Source of the DNA: an uncultured Clostridia bacterium
GTDB taxonomy: Bacteria > Bacillota > Clostridia > Oscillospirales > Acutalibacteraceae
NCBI GenBank assembly: GCA_937876205.1
Contig: CALEII010000038.1
Coordinates: 1-51,120, forward strand
Length of the DNA stretch: 51,120 nt
Direction: 5' to 3'
Position 1 is the first letter of the stretch. The number at the start of each line of letters is the position of its first letter. The notes beneath the pieces are model-generated. The model saw only the letters and a list, made by a program, of their open reading frames with translations, did no database searches and had not been told where the DNA came from. Position numbers and translations under genes: made by a program. Positions 23,742-33,052 of the stretch are shown here, piece after piece.

Positions 23742-24668
23742 ATGAGCAGAAAACCTACAAAAGTATCAAATTTCGGTATTCAGCGTAAGATTGTTGCAAA
23801 TATGACTGTTGAAGGCTGGCGTGGTGCACCGCATTGCAGCTACACTTTTGAGCCCGATCTGACAGAATTCTATAAGAAATATTCAGCTTTTGCCGAAGAA
23901 TTGAAAAAGGAAGGCAAGCGTGTAACATTCAATATGGTAATGATGAAGGCTATTTGTGAAGCTCTTAAATTTGCACCTGAGATGAATGCACATATCGAAT
24001 TCAACCGTCAGCTTGTCAGAGGTGAGATAACAACCTACGACCAGATTGACGTATCAATGCCCTGTATTCTTCCCGACGGCAGAATGATGACAATCACAAT
24101 GACCGATATGGGTAACCGTTCACTCGGCAATATGACAGAATATATGTCAGAAATGATGAAGAAAATGGAAAAGACAGACTTCAACGAAGCTATGTTCCAG
24201 GTTTCAATGAATGATACCATTGAAAAGCTCACAAAGGGTAGAGTTATCAAAGTCGGTCAGCGTCTTTTCGGTTCATTTGCAAGCAAGAAGCACAGAATCA
24301 AGAGACTTTCAGGCTCTGCTAAGAAGGCATATGATGCTATTCCCGATTCAGAGAAGATTACAGCAAAGGACCTCAAGCAGGGTACAATCACAATTTCAAA
24401 CACAGGCTCTATCTCAAGAGCTCACGACGGCTCTGTATCTATGCTTATCATCATTCCTCCTCAGGTTTGTGCTATCTGCATCAACGCAATGACAAAGAAG
24501 CCCGTTGTTGTCACAAACGCTCAGGGTGAAGATGAAATCAAGATTAAGACAACAGTGCCTCTGACAATCTGTTTTGACCACAGAGTTCTTGACTTCGGTG
24601 AGGTTAAGCCCTTCCTTGATGCGTTCCAGAATATTGTTGATAATCCCGAAACAATTCTGAAGTATTGA
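23742..24668 (+). CDS. Stand-alone 2-oxoacid dehydrogenase-type acyltransferase (E2 catalytic domain)
   Basis: A 308-residue protein equal to the catalytic domain of dihydrolipoamide acyltransferases (FEPDLTEFYKKY, ITISNTGSISRAHDGSVSMLI). The lipoyl and subunit-binding domains are absent, and no E1 or E3 gene is adjacent. The active-site signature is DHRVLDFGE, where the family has DHRVIDGA: the His and Asp are kept but the Gly is shifted. A CoA-dependent acyltransferase of unknown substrate, possibly chloramphenicol-acetyltransferase-like in use, is the safest call. GGAGG precedes the ATG, and an extended -10 (TGC-TATAAT, 23610s) lies in a ~230-base leader. Confidence 0.75.
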   Translation: MSRKPTKVSNFGIQRKIVANMTVEGWRGAPHCSYTFEPDLTEFYKKYSAFAEELKKEGKRVTFNMVMMKAICEALKFAPEMNAHIEFNRQLVRGEITTYDQIDVSMPCILPDGRMMTITMTDMGNRSLGNMTEYMSEMMKKMEKTDFNEAMFQVSMNDTIEKLTKGRVIKVGQRLFGSFASKKHRIKRLSGSAKKAYDAIPDSEKITAKDLKQGTITISNTGSISRAHDGSVSMLIIIPPQVCAICINAMTKKPVVVTNAQGEDEIKIKTTVPLTICFDHRVLDFGEVKPFLDAFQNIVDNPETILKY

Positions 24669-24823
24669 TTTTTTTTCAATAGTTTTTTAAGCTTTGCAGG
24701 TAAACTTATAGTCACAGACTTGAAGTTGCTGCAGAGCTTTTTCTTTATTATCTGAAGGCAATCGGTACTGTAAAAAAATTGCTGTTTTCTTTTTTATAAC
24801 ATAAATTTTCCTTTCACAAACAC

Positions 24824-24850
24824 AAAAAAGCGGTCATACGGCCGCTTTTT
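24824..24850 (+). terminator. Terminator after the acyltransferase gene
   Basis: AAAAAGCGG (24825-24833) pairs with CCGCTTTTT (24842-24850). Confidence 0.85.
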
Positions 24851-24902
24851 GTGTTGTTTATGTTACAGTTGTGTTCGATTTGTGTTAATTTTATTTTTCT
24901 TA

Positions 24903-24932
24903 TTGACAATAAATACAGGCTTATGCTACAAT
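24903..24932 (+). promoter_or_regulatory. Promoter of the CoA-transferase gene
   Basis: A perfect TTGACA (24903-24908), an 18-base spacer, and TGC-TACAAT (-10 at 24927-24932). Confidence 0.75.
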
Positions 24933-24977
24933 TTTGGTGTTATTTGTTGAATAAAATACTGTAACGAGGGTGATTTT

Positions 24978-26279
24978 ATGGATTGGAAAGAAATCTACAA
25001 CAGTAAATTGTGTACCCCCGAAGAAGCTATTAAGCTTATAAAAGACGGTGACAGAGTTGTCACTGCGTTTGGTTGCTGCGAGCCCATTGGTATTGAAAGG
25101 GTGCTTGTTGAAAACTACAGAAATTATCACGATGTTCAGGTCACAAGTATGCTGCTTATCGGAGAGACTCCCTGGGTGCGTGAAGAGGTAAAGGGGCATT
25201 TTACTTTTAACTCATTCTTTGCGTCAGGCTCAAGCCGTAAAGCTATTGCAGACGGTATAGCAGATTTCACAACCTGTTATTTTTATGAAATACCGATGGT
25301 GCTGCGTGAAGTAATAAAGCCCCGTGTGACAATGATGTCAGTCAGCCCTCCGGATGAAAACGGATATGTTTCTCTTGGCACAAATGTTGACTACATAGAG
25401 AGTACTCTCGAATACTGCGAGGTAAAAATTGCTCAGGTGAATAAGTATGTTCCCAAAACTCACGGCGAAGCCATAAAGCACGTTTCTGAATTTGACTGCT
25501 TCGTAGAAATTGATGAGCCTCTGCCTGAGGTGCCCTCTGTTGCCATATCAGAGGTTGAGAGGGCAATCGGTAAAAACTGCGCCTCTCTTATCAATGACGG
25601 CGACTGTATCCAGCTTGGCATCGGTGGTATTCCCAACGCAATATGTGCAGAGCTTCACGATAAGAAGGACCTTGGTCTTCATTCGGAAATGGTCGGTGAC
25701 GGCGTCGTTGACCTTATCAGAAGCGGCGTTATCAATAATTCAAAAAAGAATATTCACCACGGCAAGAGCGTGCTGGGCTTTGTTTTCGGCACGACAAAGC
25801 TGTTTGACTTTATGAATCATAATCCGGCGATTGAGATGCACCCTATTGAATATGTCAATAATCCTTCTGTCATTGCACAGAATGACAATATGGTTTCTGT
25901 CAACTCCTGTCTGCAGGTTGACCTGCAGGGGCAGGTTGTGTCTGACACTATAGGACTTACCCAGTTTTCAGGTGTAGGAGGACAGGTTGACTTTGTCAGA
26001 GGAGCAACAATGAGTAAGGGCGGCAGATCAATTATCGCAATGCCCTCAACGGCAAAGGGCGGTACTGTTTCAAGAATCGTGCCCGTTATTACCGAGTATT
26101 CAGCCGTTACAACAACAAGAAACGATGTCAATTACATCGTAACTGAGTTCGGCATAGCTCAGCTCAAGGGTAAAACAATGAAAGAAAGAGCAAGGGCGCT
26201 CATTCAGATTGCGCACCCGAATTTCAGAGATGCTCTGTGCAACGATTTCTTTGAAAGATTCAAGGAGTCCGCTTTTTAA
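24978..26279 (+). CDS. Acetyl-CoA hydrolase/transferase family CoA-transferase
   Basis: A 433-residue class I CoA-transferase that swaps CoA between an acyl-CoA and acetate or another acid. GIGGIPNAICAEL (~214-226) and SEMVGDGVVDL (~236-246, catalytic Glu) are the key motifs, and FSGVGGQVDFVRGA is the C-terminal signature. Members include butyryl-CoA:acetate and 4-hydroxybutyrate CoA-transferases; sequence alone cannot pick the substrate, though butyrate formation is common in this group of bacteria. It is monocistronic, with its own promoter and terminator. Confidence 0.85.
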   Translation: MDWKEIYNSKLCTPEEAIKLIKDGDRVVTAFGCCEPIGIERVLVENYRNYHDVQVTSMLLIGETPWVREEVKGHFTFNSFFASGSSRKAIADGIADFTTCYFYEIPMVLREVIKPRVTMMSVSPPDENGYVSLGTNVDYIESTLEYCEVKIAQVNKYVPKTHGEAIKHVSEFDCFVEIDEPLPEVPSVAISEVERAIGKNCASLINDGDCIQLGIGGIPNAICAELHDKKDLGLHSEMVGDGVVDLIRSGVINNSKKNIHHGKSVLGFVFGTTKLFDFMNHNPAIEMHPIEYVNNPSVIAQNDNMVSVNSCLQVDLQGQVVSDTIGLTQFSGVGGQVDFVRGATMSKGGRSIIAMPSTAKGGTVSRIVPVITEYSAVTTTRNDVNYIVTEFGIAQLKGKTMKERARALIQIAHPNFRDALCNDFFERFKESAF

Positions 26280-26290
26280 TAAACTTTTTT

Positions 26291-26328
26291 TCAAGCATAA
26301 TTTACATATTATGCTTGATTTTTCTTTT
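26291..26328 (+). terminator. Terminator of the CoA-transferase gene
   Basis: TCAAGCATAAT (26291-26301) pairs perfectly with ATTATGCTTGA (26308-26318), then TTTTTCTTTT. Confidence 0.9.
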
Positions 26329-26373
26329 ATAATAGTATAAAATACTTGTGTAAATTTTTTTATGGAGGCTCTA

Positions 26374-27825
26374 ATGATGAAAAAATCAATGTTTAAAGTA
26401 GTAAGCATCGTGCTTTGCTTTGCTCTTCTTTTTTGCGGTGCAGTCAGCACAAGTGCAGCAGATGATGTAGCAATTTCAAGAGTTTCATGTGTTGTATACG
26501 GTGACGGTGCAACAGGCAGAGGCTTTACTTGGTACACACCTGCAGAAACTGATTGTTCAATTGAACTTTATGCATACGGCATAAAAGTTGCTGATGCAAC
26601 AGTGAAATATGAATGTGCAGAGTGGGAAGGCAATTATATGCACAAGGCATATGTAACAGGTCTTACAGCAGGCACACTGTATACATATACAATCAAAGCC
26701 GGTAACGATTCAGTTAACGGTGTGTTCACAACAGATAACGGTGACGACATAGTTAATTTTATCGTTGGCGGAGATGTTCAGGCAAGCAGCCTTGAAGATT
26801 TTGTTGTAGGTCAGAAGGTTGTTAAAAAGGCTTACGAAGTTTTCCCTGCTGCTGAATTCTATGTAACACTCGGTGACTATACAAATGACAGCACAAACGA
26901 AGAATGGGATTTGTATGCACAGGCTTTTGACGGTGTTAACACTCTCACAACACATGTTCCCGTAACAGGTAATCATGACAGTAACGCAGGCTGGTTCAAT
27001 GCAATGTTTGCTCTTGACACAACAGAAAGTGTTCAGACAAACAACGGCGTAAACTATTCATTTGACTACGGTAATGTTCATATTGCTGTTGTTAACACAA
27101 ACGATATGATTGCTATTTCAAATGCTCAGCTTACATGGCTCAGAAATGATATGAACTCAACAGATGCAGACTGGAAGGTAATTTTTATGCATAAGTCACC
27201 TTACTCACTCGGTAAGGATATCAAGTGGCCCGATGCATGTTATCTTCAGGAATCACTTGCAGCTGTTTGTGACGAAACAAATGTTGACCTTGTTATGTCA
27301 GGTCACGACCATATGTATGTAAGAACAAAGCCCCTCAATGATAATAAGGTGGTTGACCAGGAAGACGGTACAACTTATATTCTTGCAGGTGCTAAGGGTG
27401 CAAAGAGATATGAATTCCGTAAGTTCATTCTTGATAACTATTTCTCACAGGAAATTCTTGACGTAGCTATTTCTCAGGCAAATGGTGAATACTTTGCAAA
27501 CGGCAACCTTGACAATCTTGATGAAACAAATAAGGGTGGTATCTTCAACACAGTCTCAGTTGTAGGCGGAGCTCTTATGCTTAAGTCCTATGTTGTAAAT
27601 GATGAAACACTGGATATCAAGCAGATTGACGAGCTTACAATTGTTAAGGCAACAGGTGAGAATACAGCTACCTTCACAGGTGAAAACATCATCAAGAGTG
27701 ATGTGACAGACACAATTTCAAGCTTTATGAACCTTGCAAAATATGCTCTGGGCACATGGCTTCCTATGTTCCTGAGAACTCTTCCCGATCTTCTTGCAGA
27801 GTATGCAGCAACAGGCACATTCTAA
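26374..27825 (+). CDS. Secreted purple acid phosphatase-like metallophosphoesterase
   Basis: A 483-residue exported protein. ATG 26374 (or the next ATG, 26377) is chosen because TGGAGG at 26363-26368 is the ribosome site; an upstream in-frame ATG overlaps that site. The N-terminus MKKSMFKVVSIVLCF and a following AVSTSAAD indicate a signal peptide with AxA cleavage. A fibronectin-like PAP domain precedes the core: VGGDVQ, LGDYTND, GNHDS, MHKSPYS and SGHDHMYVR. A paralogue without signal peptide lies at 21902. It probably releases phosphate from extracellular substrates. Confidence 0.85.
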   Translation: MMKKSMFKVVSIVLCFALLFCGAVSTSAADDVAISRVSCVVYGDGATGRGFTWYTPAETDCSIELYAYGIKVADATVKYECAEWEGNYMHKAYVTGLTAGTLYTYTIKAGNDSVNGVFTTDNGDDIVNFIVGGDVQASSLEDFVVGQKVVKKAYEVFPAAEFYVTLGDYTNDSTNEEWDLYAQAFDGVNTLTTHVPVTGNHDSNAGWFNAMFALDTTESVQTNNGVNYSFDYGNVHIAVVNTNDMIAISNAQLTWLRNDMNSTDADWKVIFMHKSPYSLGKDIKWPDACYLQESLAAVCDETNVDLVMSGHDHMYVRTKPLNDNKVVDQEDGTTYILAGAKGAKRYEFRKFILDNYFSQEILDVAISQANGEYFANGNLDNLDETNKGGIFNTVSVVGGALMLKSYVVNDETLDIKQIDELTIVKATGENTATFTGENIIKSDVTDTISSFMNLAKYALGTWLPMFLRTLPDLLAEYAATGTF

Positions 27826-27837
27826 AAAATTACTGAA

Positions 27838-27868
27838 AGGAGCTGTTAACGCAGCTCCTGTTTTTTTA
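27838..27868 (+). terminator. Terminator of the secreted phosphoesterase gene
   Basis: AGGAGCTG (27838-27845) pairs with CAGCTCCT (27852-27859), then GTTTTTTT. Confidence 0.9.
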
Positions 27869-27888
27869 TCAGAAAGAAACAATAGTTT

Positions 27889-27915
27889 TTTCGAGGTGTC
27901 CTCGACAAATCCTGA
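27889..27915 (+). repeat. Solo terminal hairpin of the dispersed repeat
   Basis: TCGAGG-TGT-CCTCGACAAATCCTGATTT matches the end hairpin and flank of the dispersed repeat, without its body. It lies in the leader of the SGNH hydrolase gene. Confidence 0.55.
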
Positions 27916-27937
27916 TTTATCAAAAAAAGGTGATATT

Positions 27938-28579
27938 ATGTCAAAGGTTATTCTTTTTCAGGGTGATTCAATTACAGACGGAAACCGTCTGAAAGACAAC
28001 GAGTGGGATCTTAATCATCAGATGGGGCATAGCTATGCTTACATCGTTAACAGCAGTCTCGGTGCAAGATATCCCGAAAAAAATCTGAAATTCGTCAACA
28101 AAGGCATTTCAGGAAATAAAATAAGTGATCTTGCGTCAAGATGGCGTGAAGACATACTCAGAATAAAACCTGATATTCTCAGTATCCTTGTCGGTATAAA
28201 TGATTGTGAACAGATAAGCTTGGGTGGCTGCGGCTCTGATCCGGTAATGTTTGAGAGAATTTACCGTACGCTGCTTGATGATGTTAAGGCCGATAATCCC
28301 GATATAAAACTTGTTCTTATAGAACCGTTTTTTCTTCCTGTCGGTGAAAGAAAAGCAAAGGCAGAAAAGTATTCCGCTCTTCTTGAAGGCTATCAGATTG
28401 CAACAATGCGTGTTGCGGATGATTATGGAGCAATATTTGTTCCGCTTCAGGAGACTTTCAATAAACTTGCTGAAAAATATTGTCCCGAGTATTGGATTTG
28501 GGACGGTGTTCATCCCACAGTCTGCGGTCATCAGATAATTGCAGAAGAATGGATGAAAAAGTGTAAGGGATTGATATAA
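27938..28579 (+). CDS. SGNH/GDSL-family hydrolase
   Basis: A 213-residue esterase of the SGNH fold. Block I is GDSITDG (9-15, Ser nucleophile), block II NKGISGN, block III GINDC and block V DGVHPT (Asp and His). It has no signal peptide, so it acts in the cytoplasm, perhaps deacetylating sugars; the substrate is not readable. The ATG at 27938 follows AAAGGTGAT; the frame stays open further upstream but runs through the terminator of the previous gene, so the longer form is rejected. Confidence 0.85.
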   Translation: MSKVILFQGDSITDGNRLKDNEWDLNHQMGHSYAYIVNSSLGARYPEKNLKFVNKGISGNKISDLASRWREDILRIKPDILSILVGINDCEQISLGGCGSDPVMFERIYRTLLDDVKADNPDIKLVLIEPFFLPVGERKAKAEKYSALLEGYQIATMRVADDYGAIFVPLQETFNKLAEKYCPEYWIWDGVHPTVCGHQIIAEEWMKKCKGLI

Positions 28580-28618
28580 ACAGTAATTTGACGGGCTGAT
28601 TTATCACATAAAACTGAA

Positions 28619-28652
28619 ACAAAAAATGACGGGCAGGCAACTGTCCGTCATT
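28619..28652 (-). terminator. Terminator overlapping the recO stop codon
   Basis: Arms 28625-28636 and 28641-28652 (AATGACGG...CCGTCATT) pair with one mismatch; on the minus strand TTTTTTG follows. The hairpin serves recO and may also end the converging SGNH transcript. Confidence 0.75.
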
Positions 28653-29385
28653 GTGTTATTGATTTGTAGAAATCAAGTGTATTGAATTTTCGTCTGAGTA
28701 CGGACATAAGATATTTTTCTGTCGCATATTCAAGACGGAGGAGTGATTGAGCAGAAATGCTCAGTGAAAACAGCTTGTCAAATTCAGAGAACACAATGTG
28801 TCGCATTGCTGATATCACTTCAAGAGGATAGCTGTGTGTGCCCGTACCCTTGCACGCATCGCAATACAGCTCACCGGTAAGCTCGTTGAAGTACATATTC
28901 TCTGTTTCGTATTCACCGCAGTCTGCACACCCTATAAGTGACGGCATATAGCCTGTTATTGATGCGAGTCTGAGCTCAAACAATGCTTTCAGAAGCTTTT
29001 CGTTTTTCTTGTCATTTGCAAGAAAATACAGTGAATTCAGAAGCAGCCTGAGGTATTCATTTGCCTGTACTTCAACGGGTGCCGTTTCAATAATCAGTTC
29101 GTTGAAATACTGTGCGAGGGCAAGCTTTGATATATCGTTCTGTAAGCCGAAAAAGGTTTCATTAAGGTCACATTCCTCAACCTTTGTTGACTTCACACCC
29201 TCATAGAATGTGAATCTGCCGTAGCAGAAAAGATTTGTTGACATATGAAGCTTGTTTTTCGGTCTGTCTGCAGCTTTTGCAAATGCTTTTACAATACCCT
29301 TGTCTCTGGTGAGAAGAGTCAGCAGCCTGTCTGATTCACCTGTTTTTGTGATTTTCAGAACAATTGCATCGGTTGTGAATGTCAT
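28648..29385 (-). CDS. recO: DNA repair protein RecO
   Basis: A 245-residue RecO, which loads RecA with RecR and anneals single strands. The N-terminal OB-fold has the family opening DAIVLKITKTGESDRLLTLLTRDKGIVKAFAKA. A four-Cys zinc motif is visible in the middle: CADCGEYE (~157) and LYCDACKG (~176). The length is normal. Its ATG overlaps the era stop by four bases, the usual Clostridial arrangement. Confidence 0.95.
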   Translation of the reverse strand: MTFTTDAIVLKITKTGESDRLLTLLTRDKGIVKAFAKAADRPKNKLHMSTNLFCYGRFTFYEGVKSTKVEECDLNETFFGLQNDISKLALAQYFNELIIETAPVEVQANEYLRLLLNSLYFLANDKKNEKLLKALFELRLASITGYMPSLIGCADCGEYETENMYFNELTGELYCDACKGTGTHSYPLEVISAMRHIVFSEFDKLFSLSISAQSLLRLEYATEKYLMSVLRRKFNTLDFYKSITQ

Positions 29386-30281
29386 TGTGTATCAAGTCCG
29401 AAATTGTGAATGAGTCCTTCACGGTTACGCCAGTCTTCCTTGACCTTTACCCAGCATTTGAGGTTGACTTTACAGCCGAGGAATTTTTCGAGCTCAATTC
29501 TGGCTCTTGTGGAAACCTTCTTGAGCATTGCGCCGTTTTTGCCGATTATAATACCTTTGTGTGACTCTCTCTCGCAGTAGATTGTAGCTTCAATGTCTAT
29601 AATTTCGGCATCTTCACGCTCTCTGAAGCGCTCAATGGCAACTGCTGTGCCGTGGGGGATTTCTTTGTCAATAAGACGCAGGAGCTTTTCTCTTATCATT
29701 TCAGATGCAATAACCTTTTCGGGCTGGTCTGTAAGAGTATCATCGGGGAAGAAGTGCTCAGATTCAAAGGCAAGAGCCATAAGCTCATCAAGAAGCTCGT
29801 CCATTCCGTTGCCGTCAACAGCTGAAACCGGTACGATTGCTTCAAAATTATACATCTGAGAGAACATCATAATTCTTTCCATAAGCTCTCTCTTGTCAGG
29901 GATTGTGTCAATCTTGTTGATTGCAAGCACTGCAGGGATTTTTTCTTTTATAAATCTGTTGATGAGCTCTTCCTCTGCAGGTCTTATATCGCCTTTGGGC
30001 TCAACAACAAGCAGACAGGCATCAACATCACCTATGCTGTTTTCTACAGCCTTGACCATATTCTGACCGAGCTTTGTTTTCGGCTTGTGATAACCGGGAG
30101 TGTCTGTGAAAACAAGCTGTGTGTTGTCTTTTGTGAGAACACCCATAATTCTTGTTCTTGTGGTCTGCGGCTTGGGAGAAACAATTGCAATTTTCTGACC
30201 GAGAAGACGGTTGAGTATTGTTGATTTACCTGCATTGGGACAGCCGACAATGGCAATGAATGCTGTTTTGGAAGTATTCAA
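29382..30281 (-). CDS. era: GTPase Era
   Basis: A 299-residue Era GTPase, needed for 16S rRNA maturation and 30S assembly. G1 is GCPNAGKST (13-21), G3 DTPGYHKP, G4 NKID and G5 SAVDGNG. The C-terminal KH domain includes IIGKNGAMLKKV. It sits between ybeY and recO as in most Firmicutes. Confidence 0.97.
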   Translation of the reverse strand: MNTSKTAFIAIVGCPNAGKSTILNRLLGQKIAIVSPKPQTTRTRIMGVLTKDNTQLVFTDTPGYHKPKTKLGQNMVKAVENSIGDVDACLLVVEPKGDIRPAEEELINRFIKEKIPAVLAINKIDTIPDKRELMERIMMFSQMYNFEAIVPVSAVDGNGMDELLDELMALAFESEHFFPDDTLTDQPEKVIASEMIREKLLRLIDKEIPHGTAVAIERFREREDAEIIDIEATIYCERESHKGIIIGKNGAMLKKVSTRARIELEKFLGCKVNLKCWVKVKEDWRNREGLIHNFGLDTQ

Positions 30282-30294
30282 TATTTTTACTCCT

Positions 30295-30792
30295 TTATTC
30301 TGTATAGCTGTTGCTTCTGGGAAGACCTATCTGAGTGAGAACATACTCTTCCTTTTCTCTCATTCTTACTGCTTCAAGACCGCCGTTAACGTGGTCATAG
30401 CCTAAAAGGTGGAGCATTGAATGAACTGTAAGGAATGCCATTTCTCGCTGGAATGTGTGTCCGTATTCCTTTGACTGTGCGAGAGCTGTTTCAACAGAAA
30501 TAATTATGTCGCCGAGCATTTTTGCACCTGTGTCGTTGTTGATGTCGTACTCACCGTTTTCACCGAGAGGGAATGAGAGAACATCTGTGGAGGCGTCAAT
30601 ATTTCTGTGCATTTTGTTGATGCTATGTATCTCTTCGTTGTCTACGAAGCTGACGCTGATTTCAGCAGAGCCTTCGAATTTTTCGTTGCGGAGAACTGCA
30701 TTGCAGCAGCGGCGCACGAGCATTCTTGTGCCGGTGGGAATTTTTACTGTTTTCTGTCTGTCATCAATGATGACCTTGATTTTGTCTTTCAT
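30295..30792 (-). CDS. ybeY: Endoribonuclease YbeY
   Basis: A 165-residue YbeY, a zinc endoribonuclease for rRNA maturation and ribosome quality control. The zinc motif is HSMLHLLGYDHVN (~129-141), with three His in the H-x3-H-x5-H spacing, and DVLSFPL (~69) is the second signature. Its start overlaps the phoH stop by four bases. Confidence 0.95.
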   Translation of the reverse strand: MKDKIKVIIDDRQKTVKIPTGTRMLVRRCCNAVLRNEKFEGSAEISVSFVDNEEIHSINKMHRNIDASTDVLSFPLGENGEYDINNDTGAKMLGDIIISVETALAQSKEYGHTFQREMAFLTVHSMLHLLGYDHVNGGLEAVRMREKEEYVLTQIGLPRSNSYTE

Positions 30793-31754
30793 TTTCTTTT
30801 TCGTGCCTCCTCATTTTTTTCGTAAGCTTTAATTATATCCATAACAAGTCTGTGTCTTACAACGTCCTTTTCGCTGAAGCGCACAGTCTGTATGTCATCT
30901 ACATTTTTAAGGATTTTTGTTGCCTCAATAAGACCTGATTTTTTGCCGTCGGGCAGGTCAATCTGAGTTATGTCACCTGTTACGACAATTTTGGAGTTAA
31001 CACCGAGTCTTGTCAGGAACATTTTCATCTGTTCAGGTGTTGTATTCTGAGCTTCGTCAAGGATTATGAAGCTGTCATCAAGTGTTCTGCCTCTCATATA
31101 GGCAAGGGGAGCCACTTCGATATTGCCCTTTTCCTGGTATTTCTGAAAGCTTTCTGCGCCGAGCATATCAAAAAGTGCATCATAAAGAGGTCTGAGATAA
31201 GGGTCAACCTTCTGCTGTAAATCACCGGGGAGAAAACCGAGCTTCTCACCTGCTTCAACAGCGGGACGGGTGAGAATAATTCTTGTTATCTCTTTTGCTC
31301 TGAAAGCGTTGACTGCCATTGCAACTGCAAGGTAGGTTTTACCTGTGCCTGCAGGGCCGACACCGAATACGATTGTGTTTTTCTTTATTGCTTCAATGTA
31401 ATTTTTCTGACCGAGAGTTTTCGGCTTGACGGGTCTGCCCTTGGTTGTTATGCAGATGCAGTCACCCGAAATCTCGCTGAGTCTGTCTTCGTTACCGTCT
31501 TTGACAAGAGAAATGACATAGTTTACATTCTGTGAATTGAGCTGCTCACCCTTGTTGATAAGTGTAAGCAGACCGCCGATTGCTCTCACGGCAGCTGAAA
31601 CATCTTCTATATCACCTGAAACTTTAAGGTCAGAGCCTCTGTTGAGAATTGAGACTGAAAAATCCTTCTCTAGCTGTCTGATATTCTCATCAAAACTGCC
31701 GAAAAGGCTTACTGCATTCTCCATTCTGTCTATACTGACGGTTTGTTCGTACAT
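30789..31754 (-). CDS. phoH: PhoH-family ATPase (YbeZ-like)
   Basis: A 321-residue PhoH-like P-loop ATPase. An N-terminal KH-like part (~1-110) is followed by GPAGTGKT (Walker A, ~131-138), DEAQNTTPEQMKMFLTRLG (Walker B region) and VTGDITQIDLPDG. Relatives work with YbeY in rRNA processing, consistent with the four-base overlap between the genes. A ~120-base A+T-rich gap separates it from yqfD. Confidence 0.93.
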   Translation of the reverse strand: MYEQTVSIDRMENAVSLFGSFDENIRQLEKDFSVSILNRGSDLKVSGDIEDVSAAVRAIGGLLTLINKGEQLNSQNVNYVISLVKDGNEDRLSEISGDCICITTKGRPVKPKTLGQKNYIEAIKKNTIVFGVGPAGTGKTYLAVAMAVNAFRAKEITRIILTRPAVEAGEKLGFLPGDLQQKVDPYLRPLYDALFDMLGAESFQKYQEKGNIEVAPLAYMRGRTLDDSFIILDEAQNTTPEQMKMFLTRLGVNSKIVVTGDITQIDLPDGKKSGLIEATKILKNVDDIQTVRFSEKDVVRHRLVMDIIKAYEKNEEARKRK

Positions 31755-31876
31755 TTTTACACCCTGATTACTATATATAATATAGTATTATACAACTGTG
31801 ACAATTTTATCACAATGTCAGATTTTTATCAATGTTTTATAGAAAATTTATTAAAAATTGTATATTTATTACAAAC

Positions 31877-33046
31877 TTATTCCTCTGATATTTCAAAAAA
31901 TTTCTCAATTCCTGTTTTTTCGTGGTTTATAATATCAGCTTTTGCGATAATGCAGTTATCCTCAGATGTGACAGAAACTGTTTTCTTTTCTGTTTCGGCA
32001 TCTGTCATAATTTCCATTTCCTGTTTCATCAGCCCGTGGCACGCAAGGAGCTTCATTTCTGTGTATGTTAGCGTGATTTTCTGCGTCTGCGTGATATTGT
32101 GGATTTCTCTGGTAATTATGACGGGCAATTTTCTGCCTCTGAATGAAAGTGACTGTGAGTATGATGCGACGCACTCTGTGCTGTCACCCGACAGTCTAAT
32201 GTCAAAACCGAAAATACTCAGTGTGAAGACTTTTTTGCTTTTTTCTGTTTTTTTTACTGTTATGGACTTTGTAACGGGCGATTGCAGCAATCTGTTTGTT
32301 CTGACAATTGCCGTCCCTCTTGCGTGCACAAAGCTGAAGGTGCCGTTCTGTCTGGGGGTAACACCGCTTATGAGAAGGTCACCTTTCTTTACGGCTGTGC
32401 CGATTTTCACTTCAGGTTGACCGCTGAGAGTCTGAATTTCAACTATTTCTCCGTCAACATCTGAAAGAATATTGCAAGGGGAGTCTTTATCAATAATATC
32501 AGTTTTTGCGAGCCTTTCGGTAAGCTCAACCGAGGCATTTGTGCCGTAAATATTCACAGCAAACCAGCTTATGTCGTCTGACTGTGTTTTTATATCATTT
32601 CTGACACGGTATACATCAATATTACTTTTTGCAGCACCTGCATAAACGCCGTGTTCGGCGCACAGGTCAAGAATCTGCTCCGGCGTGAAATTCCTGTTGC
32701 CCTTTACATCAATTGTCCATATAAAATTGCTCAGTATCAGCACAAGCAGAACTCCTGCCGCAGTGCCTGCAACAAGACCTTTGCGTCTGAGATAAGGCGC
32801 AGCAATGAATGGGAGTCCGTTTTTTTCTGTTATTCTGATTTTCATTCCCGAGCGTCTTATGCAGGGCCTGATTTTTTTGAAGCAACGGCTGTATGTTTTT
32901 GCTGTGAGTCCGTTTTCCGTTGTTCTTGTGTCCCACAGAGTAATTCCGTTGAGTGAACACAGATTGATGAATCTTTCGGGGAAGCCACCCGTACAGGTGA
33001 AGCTGACATATCCCGAAAGAAATCTGATAAGCTTTAAAAAAAACAT
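31877..33046 (-). CDS. yqfD: Sporulation membrane protein YqfD
   Basis: A 389-residue YqfD (SpoIV-associated) protein. The N-terminal ~85 residues are a cytoplasmic cysteine-bearing domain (GFPERFINLCSLNGITLWD), then one hydrophobic helix (GTAAGVLLVLILSNFIWTIDV, about 92-112), then a large extracytoplasmic beta-rich domain. YqfD is a conserved sporulation protein in spore-forming Firmicutes. AGGAGGGTGA overlaps the yqfC stop, so it is coupled to yqfC. Confidence 0.88.
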   Translation of the reverse strand: MFFLKLIRFLSGYVSFTCTGGFPERFINLCSLNGITLWDTRTTENGLTAKTYSRCFKKIRPCIRRSGMKIRITEKNGLPFIAAPYLRRKGLVAGTAAGVLLVLILSNFIWTIDVKGNRNFTPEQILDLCAEHGVYAGAAKSNIDVYRVRNDIKTQSDDISWFAVNIYGTNASVELTERLAKTDIIDKDSPCNILSDVDGEIVEIQTLSGQPEVKIGTAVKKGDLLISGVTPRQNGTFSFVHARGTAIVRTNRLLQSPVTKSITVKKTEKSKKVFTLSIFGFDIRLSGDSTECVASYSQSLSFRGRKLPVIITREIHNITQTQKITLTYTEMKLLACHGLMKQEMEIMTDAETEKKTVSVTSEDNCIIAKADIINHEKTGIEKFFEISEE

Positions 33047-33052
33047 CCGTAT

